A stretch of 6,726 nt of DNA from Nitrososphaerota archaeon (GCA_027886785.1 JAPCJV010000101.1:1-6726), one strand, 5' to 3'; positions 1 to 6,530 are shown, counted from the first letter of the stretch. The notes: a model not told the origin generated them from the sequence alone. A program made the numbers and translations.

Positions 1-696
1 ATTCGGGATGCGCACCAAATTCCCCCGGTGAGAATAGTACACGACATCCATCCACCAATAGGATCGGGGTTCGGGACGAGTGGAGCTGGGGCCCTCGGAG
101 TTGCAATTGCTTTGGGCGACTTGTTCGACCTCCATTTCACGCTGAACGAGGCCGCCGCCTTCGCCCACATTGCGGAAATTCATAGTACCACAGGACTGGG
201 CACAGTAATTTCGCTGGCTTCAGGAGGAGGTGCGATCGGACTTGTGACCGAACCTGGAAGTTATTCGGTCGGTAGAACGGACGCAATTTTGGAGGATTAT
301 ACCAAGTACATGATAGTATGCGCAAACTTCGGTCCCGTCGAGAAATCCACAGTACTATCTAATGAAAGCGCGAGAACCAAGGTCAACAAGTACGGCAAGG
401 AGACACTGGAAAAAATTCTCCAAGATCCCACGCCAAGCACTCTTCTCAAATTTTCACGCCAATTCTGTGAGAAAACTGGCTTAGGATCTAAAAAACTCTT
501 AGCACTATCAAACAAAGCGGTCGAGTTTGGGGCAATCGGCGCAACGCAAAATATGATCGGTAATGCTATTCACTGCCTCTTGCCCAAGTCTAGGCATCGT
601 ACGTTTCTGAAAGAATTTTCAAAAATCGTACCCCGCAAATTCATTTTCGAATCGGAACTCGCAAAAACCGAACCGACTTTGGAAGAAACAAAATAA
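1..696 (+). CDS. Pantoate kinase (GHMP family), 3' part
   Basis: Pantoate kinase phosphorylates pantoate with ATP to 4-phosphopantoate, which phosphopantothenate synthetase then joins to beta-alanine. This is the archaeal cytoplasmic route to coenzyme A, replacing bacterial PanC/PanK. The frame is open from base 1, so the true start lies outside the window; the GTG at 28 is internal, because the sequence before it (IRDAHQIPP) continues the fold. The 231 residues present include the glycine-rich GHMP ATP-binding motif PPIGSGFGTSGAGALG (residues 18-33 of the fragment), then HIAEIHSTTGLGTVISLASGG and, near the C-terminus, GAIGATQNMIGNA, a pattern I associate with archaeal pantoate kinases. Full family members are about 280-310 residues, so some 50-80 N-terminal residues are missing. 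Another GHMP kinase (mevalonate or homoserine type) is possible, but the TGLGTV and QNMIGNA motifs favour pantoate kinase. No functional link to the downstream condensin genes is evident. Confidence 0.85.
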   Translation: MRDAHQIPPVRIVHDIHPPIGSGFGTSGAGALGVAIALGDLFDLHFTLNEAAAFAHIAEIHSTTGLGTVISLASGGGAIGLVTEPGSYSVGRTDAILEDYTKYMIVCANFGPVEKSTVLSNESARTKVNKYGKETLEKILQDPTPSTLLKFSRQFCEKTGLGSKKLLALSNKAVEFGAIGATQNMIGNAIHCLLPKSRHRTFLKEFSKIVPRKFIFESELAKTEPTLEETK

Positions 697-736
697 TTTT
701 TTCGAATCGGCATAACGTTTAACTTCTGTTTCGTCT

Positions 737-776
737 TACCGACGGATTCGGCCGCCTCGGTACTGCTTTTCCTTTT
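737..776 (+). terminator. Hairpin plus T-tracts between pantoate kinase and smc
   Basis: TACCGA (737-742) can pair with TCGGTA (757-762), and inside it CGG (743-745) with CCG (752-754), leaving a six-base loop and a two-base bulge. It is followed by two four-base T runs (767-770, 773-776). A separate six-T run (697-702) lies directly after the pantoate kinase stop codon. Archaeal RNA polymerase can terminate at T-rich tracts alone, so either element may end the upstream transcript. The hairpin could instead be a leader structure if smc is transcribed from further upstream. I see no convincing TATA box for smc between here and its start. Confidence 0.4.
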
Positions 777-818
777 GGGGAAAATTGCGGCGATTTGAAA
801 AGTCACAAGAAATGGATC

Positions 819-824
819 GGGGAG
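819..824 (+). promoter_or_regulatory. Ribosome-binding site of smc supporting an ATA start
   Basis: GGGGAG, a good partial match to the Shine-Dalgarno core, ends seven bases before the ATA at 832. Nothing comparable precedes the first conventional in-frame start, TTG at 913: the purine-rich GAAAGAGGA there directly abuts that codon. The spacing therefore supports initiation at 832. Confidence 0.55.
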
Positions 825-831
825 CTAGGCA

Positions 832-3800
832 ATAGTCCATCTAAAGAAGATCGAGACTAGGGGCTTCAAATCCCTGGGTTCCAAACTGATCTCCATCCCT
901 GTTGAAAGAGGATTGGTTGCGCTGACCGGTCCCAATGGATCAGGAAAAAGCAACATTCTCGATGCAATCCTTTTTTGTTTGGGGGAAAACAGCCCCAAAA
1001 CCCTCAGAGTTCCGAATTTGGGGGCTCTGATTTATGATGGTTCGGTCGAAGAGCAAAAGCCCTCGTCTGCAAAGGTCACATTGCAGTTTGATAATGCGGA
1101 TCGCAGGGTTCCCGTAGACACGGATACTCTGTCGATTTCAAGGGAGCTCAAACAAACTGGCGAGAGTCTTTACTCGCTCAATGGGAGACACATTCAGCGC
1201 AATAACCTGTCAGAGCTTCTGGAACAAGCCCTGATCACCTCCCGGGGTTTGAATATCGTTCTTCAGGGAATGATCACCAGAATTTCTGAACTTGTTCCGG
1301 ACGAAAAAAGAAAGCTCATCGAACAGATGGTGGGAGTCGCTCAATTTGACGAAAAGAAAGATCTTGCGCTCAAACAGCTGGACGAAGCCGATCGTAAACT
1401 CGAGGTGGCGATGGCGAAAATCGGTGAAATCCGGGACAGAGTACAGCAACTGGAGGAAGAGCGAAACGATCAGCTGAGGGTCAGACAGCTCGAGGAGCAG
1501 GTCGGTTGGCACCGCGCGGTTTCTATTTCTTCCAAACTTGCCCGAGTTAGGGCAATTATCGACCAACGCAAGCTAGTAGTAGCTGATTCCGGCACCAGAC
1601 TGCAACAGCTCCAATCGCGCCTCTCCGAAGTTAGAGCAGCGACAGAATCGATGGAAAATGACCGTAGCCTCTTGATCAAAAATGCGATGGACTCCGGTGC
1701 TGCAAAAGTAGAACTGGAACTGGGCAAACTAAACAATGAGATTAACTCCCTGAAGCGTGACAGGACGGAGGCGGTAGAGTACGTCGACAAGATTCGACAG
1801 ATTATTCCCACGCTAGAACAGATGGAAGCAAATCAGGCGGCGAGGATCGGACAGCTGGAAACACAGGTGTCTTCACTGCAGCAGAAACTGGCTGCAGAGG
1901 AGGTTCTGAAGAGCGATCTTGTTTTGGATCAGAATCAGTTAACTCTGGAGCGGCAGCAGTTTGAAAAAGAAATAGAAAGCTCCCGGAAGAAACTATCTTC
2001 GCTGCGAAAATCCAAGGATTTTCAAGATCAAAAACTCCAGTTTTCGAAAGAAAAGTACAATCAACTTACATCGGAATTGAAAGCGGATCGAGAGAAAAAG
2101 CTCGCGATCCAAGATAAGATCAGGTTTTTCGAGGAAGGTCTTTCGACCGCAAAGAAAAATATCCTCGAGCTGGAAAATCTATTGGATTCTCAGCGGAACG
2201 AGCTTAGTGATCTAAGATCGTCCAAATCCAAGATCGATCGATTGAGCAAGAGGGTGGAAGCCCAGCTGGGCATTGCACTTTTGATTCTGGAGAAGGCTCA
2301 GGAAGCTGTGCGCGATTACGATTCCGAGGTGTCCGCGCTGGAAAACGTAGCGGGTGAGGAGATGGCGATTTCCAAACTCGACCAACTGGGGATGTCGAGT
2401 GCCCTGGAGGGATATTACGGCCCTCTCCGCTCTCTCATCAGCTATGATTCTCAATTTGCCCAAGCGGTCGCGGCCATTGGGAAGGAGTGGATGGATGCGA
2501 TTATTGTCCGGGACATGACTTCCTTGCTCAGAGTTATGGAAGCGGCAAAGAAACTCAAAATCGGCCGCATGACTGCCATCCCTTTGAAAGAAGTAGGAGA
2601 GATCGAACCACTAGGGCAGGGTGGGCGTCCGGGAATGATTTCATTCATGACCGAGATCGTTTCTACGGAACCAAGATTGCGTTCGGTGGTGAATTTTGTA
2701 TTTGGGGATTCGGTTCTGGTCGATTCTCCGAAGGAGGCTTTCGTACTTGCGAGGAGAGGATTTAGGGCGGTTACCCTCCAAGGTGATATCTTTGAACCCG
2801 ACGTTCTCGCGTATCAAACAGGGTACTCCAAAAAGTATCTTCAGGTGGCGACCCTTTTGGCGCAACAGAAGAGCTACGATGGAATAAAGTACGTTTTAGC
2901 CTCTCTGCACAAACTGATTGATAAGAGAAAAGCGGCTATCACGAAACTGCATTCCAGGGCCCTTGAAGTCGGCGGCGGAGAGCATCAGCATGACATGGAG
3001 ATCTCCAAGATCGAGACTCGACTCGAAACCACAAAACAATTCGTCTCGCGATACGCTGGCGACATCAAGACTTTGGTTGAGCGGCTAAGGCAGACGGAAA
3101 GTCAAATCGAACGTTTCTCCCTTGAAACTGGAAAAATGGAGAAACGCACTTTGGCGATTCAGCTCGGCTCCCAAAAACTAGCTTCACTTATTTCTGCCTT
3201 CGATCTCTCCACATTTGACGATAAAATCGGCGAACTAAATCGCAGGAGGAACGAGCTGGACTCGAAAATGGATCTCGTCGCTTCGGAAACGAGAGAAATC
3301 ACTTCGGAAATGACACGGGTCAAGGGAGAGCTTGAAAATAACCAAAGACCTTCGCTGGAGAGATTAAGGCAGAACAGGGCCGAAAGCGAGATTCGGTATC
3401 AAGAAAAATCGCAGCTGCTTTTGGACACCGGACCGAAACTCCAAGGATTAGAATCTTCGCTAGCGGCTTTGCGCGAGAGGGAGGCGGAAACTTTGGATCG
3501 AGCGGCAAAGTACCAACCGATGCTCGACTCGCTAGATGTAAAATTGAAGTCGCTGAGAGTGGAAGAGGAAGCCCTCAGAAAATCGATATCCTCCGCAGAT
3601 AAGGAGCATTTTCAAGCAAATACCGACCTCACCAGGCTGTTGGATTCGGAGAGATCCCTAGTGGGAGATCTAGGAATTTTCGGATACCCTGACCCGATCG
3701 AGACCTTTGAAGGCGCGGATGAGATCTTGCGCGAACTCCAGAGTGAATTCGACACGCTGAGGAACAACGTCAATTTCAACGCCGACAAAAACTACAAGGA

Positions 3801-4371
3801 AATTTTTGAAAACTACAAGTATTCTTCGGTGAGGAAAAACGAGCTGGAGAAAGAGAGAAACGCCATCATTATTTTCATAGAGACGATCGATTCTGAAAAG
3901 CGCAAAGTGTTCATGGATGCCTTTGAAAGAATAGATCGGGAGCTGAGGGTCATTTTCACAAAAATTACAAACGGCAACGCCTGGCTCGAAATCGAAAAAC
4001 CGGATTCCATCTTTGACAGTGGAGTGTTTTTGATGGCTCAGTTTCCTGGAAAGCTTCCCAGAGATTCGAGCTCGGTGAGCGGGGGAGAAAAAACAATGTC
4101 AGCGCTTTCTTTCATTCTCGCAATCCAAGCAGTCTTTCCTTCTCCTTTCTACGTGTTCGATGAAGTAGATGCCCACTTGGACAGCGTGTATTCAGGAAAC
4201 CTGGCTGCGATCCTCGCGGAGAGATGCGCGAACTCCCAGGTCCTCATCGTTAGTTTGAAGGATACTGTGGTATCGAAAGCTACCTCCGTCATCGGGGTGT
4301 ACATGAGCCAAGGGAGCTCCAAGGTCGTGCGGTACCGGAGCGGAATGGAGGTCGAAGTTAGAGCTGAGTGA
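832..4371 (+). CDS. smc: Chromosome segregation protein SMC (condensin ATPase)
   Basis: SMC is a dimeric ABC-type ATPase that, with ScpA and ScpB, loops and compacts the chromosome. Read from 832 it has 1179 residues, normal for the family. The N-terminal head has MVHLKKIETRGFKSLG, Walker A GPNGSGKS (33-40) and a Q-loop glutamine near 145. Long coiled-coil arms span about 180-515 and 680-1015. The hinge, about 527-660, begins GYYGPLRSLI and contains FGDSVLVDSP. The C-terminal head has the signature VSGGEK (1082-1087), Walker B FYVFDEVDAHLD (catalytic D1110-E1111) and VSLKD. All ATPase residues expected are present. Start choice: an in-frame TAG at 826 limits the reading frame, the conserved N-terminus begins at the ATA (832), and the first ATG/GTG/TTG is TTG 913, only five codons before Walker A, which would remove the first beta strand. 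ATA initiation is therefore inferred; a single-base sequence error (ATG read as ATA) is the alternative. Rad50 is excluded because there is a globular hinge rather than a CxxC zinc hook. Confidence 0.95.
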   Translation: MVHLKKIETRGFKSLGSKLISIPVERGLVALTGPNGSGKSNILDAILFCLGENSPKTLRVPNLGALIYDGSVEEQKPSSAKVTLQFDNADRRVPVDTDTLSISRELKQTGESLYSLNGRHIQRNNLSELLEQALITSRGLNIVLQGMITRISELVPDEKRKLIEQMVGVAQFDEKKDLALKQLDEADRKLEVAMAKIGEIRDRVQQLEEERNDQLRVRQLEEQVGWHRAVSISSKLARVRAIIDQRKLVVADSGTRLQQLQSRLSEVRAATESMENDRSLLIKNAMDSGAAKVELELGKLNNEINSLKRDRTEAVEYVDKIRQIIPTLEQMEANQAARIGQLETQVSSLQQKLAAEEVLKSDLVLDQNQLTLERQQFEKEIESSRKKLSSLRKSKDFQDQKLQFSKEKYNQLTSELKADREKKLAIQDKIRFFEEGLSTAKKNILELENLLDSQRNELSDLRSSKSKIDRLSKRVEAQLGIALLILEKAQEAVRDYDSEVSALENVAGEEMAISKLDQLGMSSALEGYYGPLRSLISYDSQFAQAVAAIGKEWMDAIIVRDMTSLLRVMEAAKKLKIGRMTAIPLKEVGEIEPLGQGGRPGMISFMTEIVSTEPRLRSVVNFVFGDSVLVDSPKEAFVLARRGFRAVTLQGDIFEPDVLAYQTGYSKKYLQVATLLAQQKSYDGIKYVLASLHKLIDKRKAAITKLHSRALEVGGGEHQHDMEISKIETRLETTKQFVSRYAGDIKTLVERLRQTESQIERFSLETGKMEKRTLAIQLGSQKLASLISAFDLSTFDDKIGELNRRRNELDSKMDLVASETREITSEMTRVKGELENNQRPSLERLRQNRAESEIRYQEKSQLLLDTGPKLQGLESSLAALREREAETLDRAAKYQPMLDSLDVKLKSLRVEEEALRKSISSADKEHFQANTDLTRLLDSERSLVGDLGIFGYPDPIETFEGADEILRELQSEFDTLRNNVNFNADKNYKEIFENYKYSSVRKNELEKERNAIIIFIETIDSEKRKVFMDAFERIDRELRVIFTKITNGNAWLEIEKPDSIFDSGVFLMAQFPGKLPRDSSSVSGGEKTMSALSFILAIQAVFPSPFYVFDEVDAHLDSVYSGNLAAILAERCANSQVLIVSLKDTVVSKATSVIGVYMSQGSSKVVRYRSGMEVEVRAE
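4347..4352 (+). promoter_or_regulatory. Ribosome-binding site of scpA inside the smc end
   Basis: GGAGGT is a six-base match to the Shine-Dalgarno consensus, placed 11 bases before the CTG at 4364. It lies within the last codons of smc, as expected for a translationally coupled downstream gene. It supports CTG 4364, rather than TTG 4505, as the scpA start. Confidence 0.55.
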
Positions 4372-5056
4372 TCTTGCGCCCGATGCGCAGAGAAAAAGAG
4401 AGCTTTCGAGGCCACCCCTGAATCTTCTGCTGAATCCGGAAGGAAATAAGATCAACAAGCCCTGGGAGGTCGATCTCGAAAGACTCCTCAAGGTCTTTCT
4501 AGACTTGATCACGAAGAGCGAGATTTTAGATCTCCGGCTGTGCGGTTCCGCGGCGCTTTCCTCGGCGCTGATCTATCGATTAAAAGTAGAGACATTGTTC
4601 CTTCTCGACAAAATTAAGGAATCTAGGATGCAGAGAATAGACATATCCGGAGAAGTTCCATTACTTCTGGAAATGCCCTTCAGACAGGAAATTTATTCCA
4701 CTTCAATCGAGGACCTGGTTTCTACTCTTGAGGCGATCCTCGAGGACATCATTCGAGGGAGGAGAAAACAGCAAGAACGTGCGAATTTCCTTCTGGAGCC
4801 TGTTTATGAATTTGAGCCGGACAAGTTTCTCAATAAAATTTCTGAGCTCGTCAATGAATTTCGAATGAAAGTCCTCTCGGAGATCAAAACGAAAGTAACC
4901 TTCCTTTTTTCCGAATTTTCTTTTGGAAAAGACCCCCTCGAAAAAGCGCAGTACTTCATTTTCTTTTTGTTCCTTGCTATGGAAGGCACGGTGAATTTAG
5001 AGCAGACTGAAAACGAGGACATTCTAATTTCAGGAATTCCCGTAACCACGGTCTAG
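4364..5056 (+). CDS. scpA: Segregation and condensation protein A (kleisin)
   Basis: ScpA is the kleisin subunit that bridges the two SMC heads and binds ScpB. Read from CTG 4364 it has 230 residues, close to other archaeal ScpA proteins. The N-terminal region shows RPPLNLLLNP (16-25), then WEVDLERLLKVFLDL, and the helix DLRLCGSAALSSALIYRLKV (56-75), which is strongly conserved in ScpA. A basic linker (GRRKQQER) and EPVYEFEP follow. The C-terminal winged-helix region, about 150-225, would contact the SMC cap. The frame is open from 4307, but no ATG, GTG or TTG occurs before TTG 4505; starting there would cut 47 residues, including the PPLNLLLNP and WEVDLERLL segments. CTG 4364 overlaps the smc stop as CTGAGTGA, the usual coupled arrangement with C in place of A. 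A +1 frameshift from smc giving a fusion is formally possible, but no slippery site was recognised. Confidence 0.88.
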   Translation: MSDLAPDAQRKRELSRPPLNLLLNPEGNKINKPWEVDLERLLKVFLDLITKSEILDLRLCGSAALSSALIYRLKVETLFLLDKIKESRMQRIDISGEVPLLLEMPFRQEIYSTSIEDLVSTLEAILEDIIRGRRKQQERANFLLEPVYEFEPDKFLNKISELVNEFRMKVLSEIKTKVTFLFSEFSFGKDPLEKAQYFIFFLFLAMEGTVNLEQTENEDILISGIPVTTV

Positions 5057-5060
5057 GAGA
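5055..5060 (+). promoter_or_regulatory. Ribosome-binding site of scpB
   Basis: AGGAGA overlaps the scpA stop codon (TAG 5054-5056) and ends seven bases before the ATG at 5068. This is a clear Shine-Dalgarno sequence at normal spacing and suggests translation coupled to scpA. Confidence 0.7.
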
Positions 5061-5067
5061 TTCACAA

Positions 5068-5703
5068 ATGGCATCAGCAACCGTTGAAGCAGAAATTCCG
5101 TTAGCTGCCACCCTCGAATCCGACACAGGAGTATCTCTTTCCAAAGAAGCTCAAGCGCGAATCGAGGTAGCGCTCTACGCTTCCGGGAGGCCGTTGAGCT
5201 TGGAGGAGCTTTCTCGCGTAGCACGAATAAATTCTCGTAGACGCCTCGGAGAACTGATGCAGGAGCTCGCAAGAAAAATCAACTCTGGTTTTGTGGCGAT
5301 TGAGTTGAAGGAAATCGAGGGCCCGATGTACTCGCTCCAGTTAAAGCCCGTGTATAATTCGATTGCAAAAAGGTTTGCAACAAAGCCCCTACTTTCCACC
5401 TCGACGCTGCGAACGCTTTCGTACATCGTTTATCTTCAGCCTGTCAGTGCCCATGAACTGGTGCAGAGAAGAGGCTCTCAGGCCTATGGGCATCTCAAAG
5501 AACTCGGAGAAGTGGGATTCCTAAGATTTGAGAGACGCGGCCGCTCTAGAGTGTTCACCACGACAGATGCCTTCGCGGATTATTTTGGCTTGAGCCGGGA
5601 TCCAGACCAGCAGAGAAAGCAGGTGGCAAAGCAGGGTCTCATCTCCAAAGCCCAATCCGTCGAGAAACCGGTAATGAAAACAAATGATCCAGTAGGACCT
5701 TAA
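5068..5703 (+). CDS. scpB: Segregation and condensation protein B (winged-helix)
   Basis: ScpB is the winged-helix (kite) subunit that dimerises and wraps the central part of ScpA in the SMC-ScpAB complex. The 211 residues show an acidic, variable N-terminus (1-24). The first winged helix, about 25-100, contains EVALYASGRPLSLEELSRVA (33-52) and a wing with GPMYSLQLKP. The second, about 105-175, contains LRTLSYIVYLQPVSAHELVQ followed by the strand FERRGRSRVF. It ends with the typical FTTTDAFADYFGLS (163-176), matching the T-x-x-F-x-x-Y-F-G-L ending of bacterial ScpB. The last 35 residues are polar and probably disordered. Length is within the usual 180-220 range. It is the only gene here with an ATG start, has a strong ribosome-binding site and lies 11 bases after scpA, so it is co-transcribed with smc and scpA. 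Confidence 0.9.
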   Translation: MASATVEAEIPLAATLESDTGVSLSKEAQARIEVALYASGRPLSLEELSRVARINSRRRLGELMQELARKINSGFVAIELKEIEGPMYSLQLKPVYNSIAKRFATKPLLSTSTLRTLSYIVYLQPVSAHELVQRRGSQAYGHLKELGEVGFLRFERRGRSRVFTTTDAFADYFGLSRDPDQQRKQVAKQGLISKAQSVEKPVMKTNDPVGP

Positions 5704-5726
5704 GGAAAGCGAGCTGTACTGATGCA

Positions 5727-5733
5727 TTTATAT
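5727..5733 (+). promoter_or_regulatory. TATA-like promoter element for rps8e-srp19
   Basis: TTTATAT lies in the 78-base gap after scpB, about 50 bases upstream of the rps8e start. An archaeal TATA box typically sits about 25 bases before the transcription start, which would place it near 5755-5758 and give a leader of roughly 25 bases containing the GTGATC element. A separate promoter fits the high expression expected for ribosomal protein genes. The factor B recognition element is not obvious, and readthrough from the condensin operon is also possible. Confidence 0.5.
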
Positions 5734-5771
5734 GGCGTAAATAGAGAAGTTTTGTCTTCAAAAAGAAACTC

Positions 5772-5777
5772 GTGATC
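5772..5777 (+). promoter_or_regulatory. Extended Shine-Dalgarno (GTGATC) of rps8e
   Basis: GTGATC is complementary to the GATCAC just 5' of the CCTCC core at the 3' end of archaeal 16S rRNA, so it can serve as a downstream-shifted Shine-Dalgarno sequence. It ends four bases before the TTG at 5782, consistent with that shifted register. It helps fix a TTG start, because an in-frame TGA at 5773 excludes anything upstream. Confidence 0.45.
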
Positions 5778-5781
5778 ATTT

Positions 5782-6168
5782 TTGGTAAAGCCCATTGAAA
5801 ACTTGCAGAAGAGGAAACTGACTGGGGGGAGAACCAAGCGCTTCCGTTCGAGGCGCGCTTTTGAAAAAGATGGTTATGCCGCTGAAACTCTACTCGGAGC
5901 AGAGGAGCATTACCACCGGCGAACCAGGGGCGGGAGCGAAAAAACGAGCTTAAGATTTGCAGATTCTGTGAACGTGCACGATAATTCTTCAGGTAAAACT
6001 CAGAAGGTGAAAATCACCCGGGTCTTGGAAAACCCGGCAAACCGAGACTATGAGCGCAGAGGCGTGATTACCCGAGGTGCGCTCGTGGATACGCAGCTCG
6101 GCAGGGCCAGAGTAACCTCCAGACCCGCGCAAGATGGCGTGATCAACGCGGTCCTTCTCGTGAAATAG
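5782..6168 (+). CDS. rps8e: 30S ribosomal protein S8e
   Basis: S8e is a structural protein of the small ribosomal subunit found in archaea and eukaryotes, absent from bacteria. The 128 residues match the archaeal length. The basic N-terminus IENLQKRKLTGGRTKRFRSR binds rRNA; the family pattern there is IENLxKRKxTGGR. The C-terminal half has the conserved segments KITRVLENPANRDYERRGVI and SRPAQDGVINAVLL. The start is TTG at 5782: an in-frame TGA at 5773 blocks any upstream start, and the encoded MVKPIEN aligns with the family N-terminus. The middle region (HYHRRTRGGSEKTS) looks less typical than the ends. The gene follows a TATA-like box and precedes srp19 by 14 bases, so the two probably share a transcript. 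Confidence 0.95.
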   Translation: MVKPIENLQKRKLTGGRTKRFRSRRAFEKDGYAAETLLGAEEHYHRRTRGGSEKTSLRFADSVNVHDNSSGKTQKVKITRVLENPANRDYERRGVITRGALVDTQLGRARVTSRPAQDGVINAVLLVK

Positions 6169-6182
6169 AATCCAGTCGTATC

Positions 6183-6506
6183 TTGAAAGATTACAAGCGG
6201 TTTGTCCTGTGGATTGATTATTTCAATTCCACGTACAGCCGCGAACAGGGGCGACGGACTCCCCTCAACAAATCAGTAAAAGATCCTACGCTCGACGAAT
6301 TGACAGAAACTGCGCGGCGCTTGGGGTACAAACCAGTCGCAGAGGTTGCAAAATACCCTTCGCGAATGATGCTTCCCTCGGGCTTTGTCTCTATAGAGAA
6401 GAGAACTGGCGAAAAAAAATCCAAGGTGATCACCGAATTTTCAAAGGTGATCGCGGCCGTTAGGGGTGAAAAAACCGCTGCGGCTGCTACCGCTAAAAAG
6501 CGCTAA
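6183..6506 (+). CDS. srp19: Signal recognition particle 19 kDa protein
   Basis: SRP19 binds the tips of helices 6 and 8 of 7S RNA and prepares the particle for SRP54, which targets nascent membrane and secreted proteins to the Sec translocon. The 107 residues start with KDYKRFVLWIDYFNS, followed by the RNA-binding EQGRRTPLNKSVKDPTLDEL, in which the GRR-x-P pattern is characteristic. The C-terminal half continues with the variable KYPSRMMLPSGFVSIEKRTG region and a basic, alanine-rich tail (KTAAAATAKKR), common in archaeal members. The start is TTG 6183, which places MKDY at the family N-terminus. No clear Shine-Dalgarno sequence precedes it; with 14 bases from the rps8e stop, translation may depend on coupling. 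The neighbour S8e gives a translation and secretion context. Confidence 0.92.
   Translation: MKDYKRFVLWIDYFNSTYSREQGRRTPLNKSVKDPTLDELTETARRLGYKPVAEVAKYPSRMMLPSGFVSIEKRTGEKKSKVITEFSKVIAAVRGEKTAAAATAKKR
6423..6452 (+). repeat. AAGGTGATC direct repeat inside srp19, with GGTGATCACC palindrome
   Basis: The nine-base word AAGGTGATC occurs at 6423-6431 and again at 6444-6452, exactly 21 bases apart. The first copy extends into a perfect ten-base palindrome (6425-6434). Both copies are in the same codon phase and encode Lys-Val-Ile in the C-terminal helix, so protein-level constraint or chance can explain them. GGTGATC is also complementary to the archaeal 16S 3' end. Confidence 0.35.
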
Positions 6507-6530
6507 CCCGTAGCTTTCAAGAAATGTTGG

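Noticed and set aside
28..30. GTG at 28 as the start of pantoate kinase
   Set aside because: The frame is open to base 1 and the preceding codons continue the kinase fold; 222 residues would be too short for the family.
570..806. Reverse-strand ORF covering the end of pantoate kinase and the intergenic gap
   Set aside because: Mostly antisense to pantoate kinase, no recognisable domain, no clear ribosome-binding site found.
1210..1811. Two long reverse-strand ORFs inside the smc coiled-coil region
   Set aside because: Shadow frames of smc; Leu/Phe/Ser-rich composition typical of the antisense of a Glu/Lys-rich coiled coil.
4307..4371. Programmed +1 frameshift joining SMC and ScpA into one protein
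   Set aside because: The frames overlap, so it is formally possible, but there is no recognisable slippery codon at the smc stop, and separate proteins with a coupled start are the norm.
4192..4512. Reverse-strand ORF of about 106 codons across the smc-scpA junction
   Set aside because: It lies antisense to conserved coding sequence, has no recognisable motif, and its amino-acid make-up is as expected from the reverse frame of smc and scpA.
6006..6037. Two adjacent short hairpins in rps8e (GGTGA/TCACC and CCGGGT/ACCCGG)
   Set aside because: Small stems inside well-conserved coding sequence sharing a base; likely chance, with no evidence of autoregulation.
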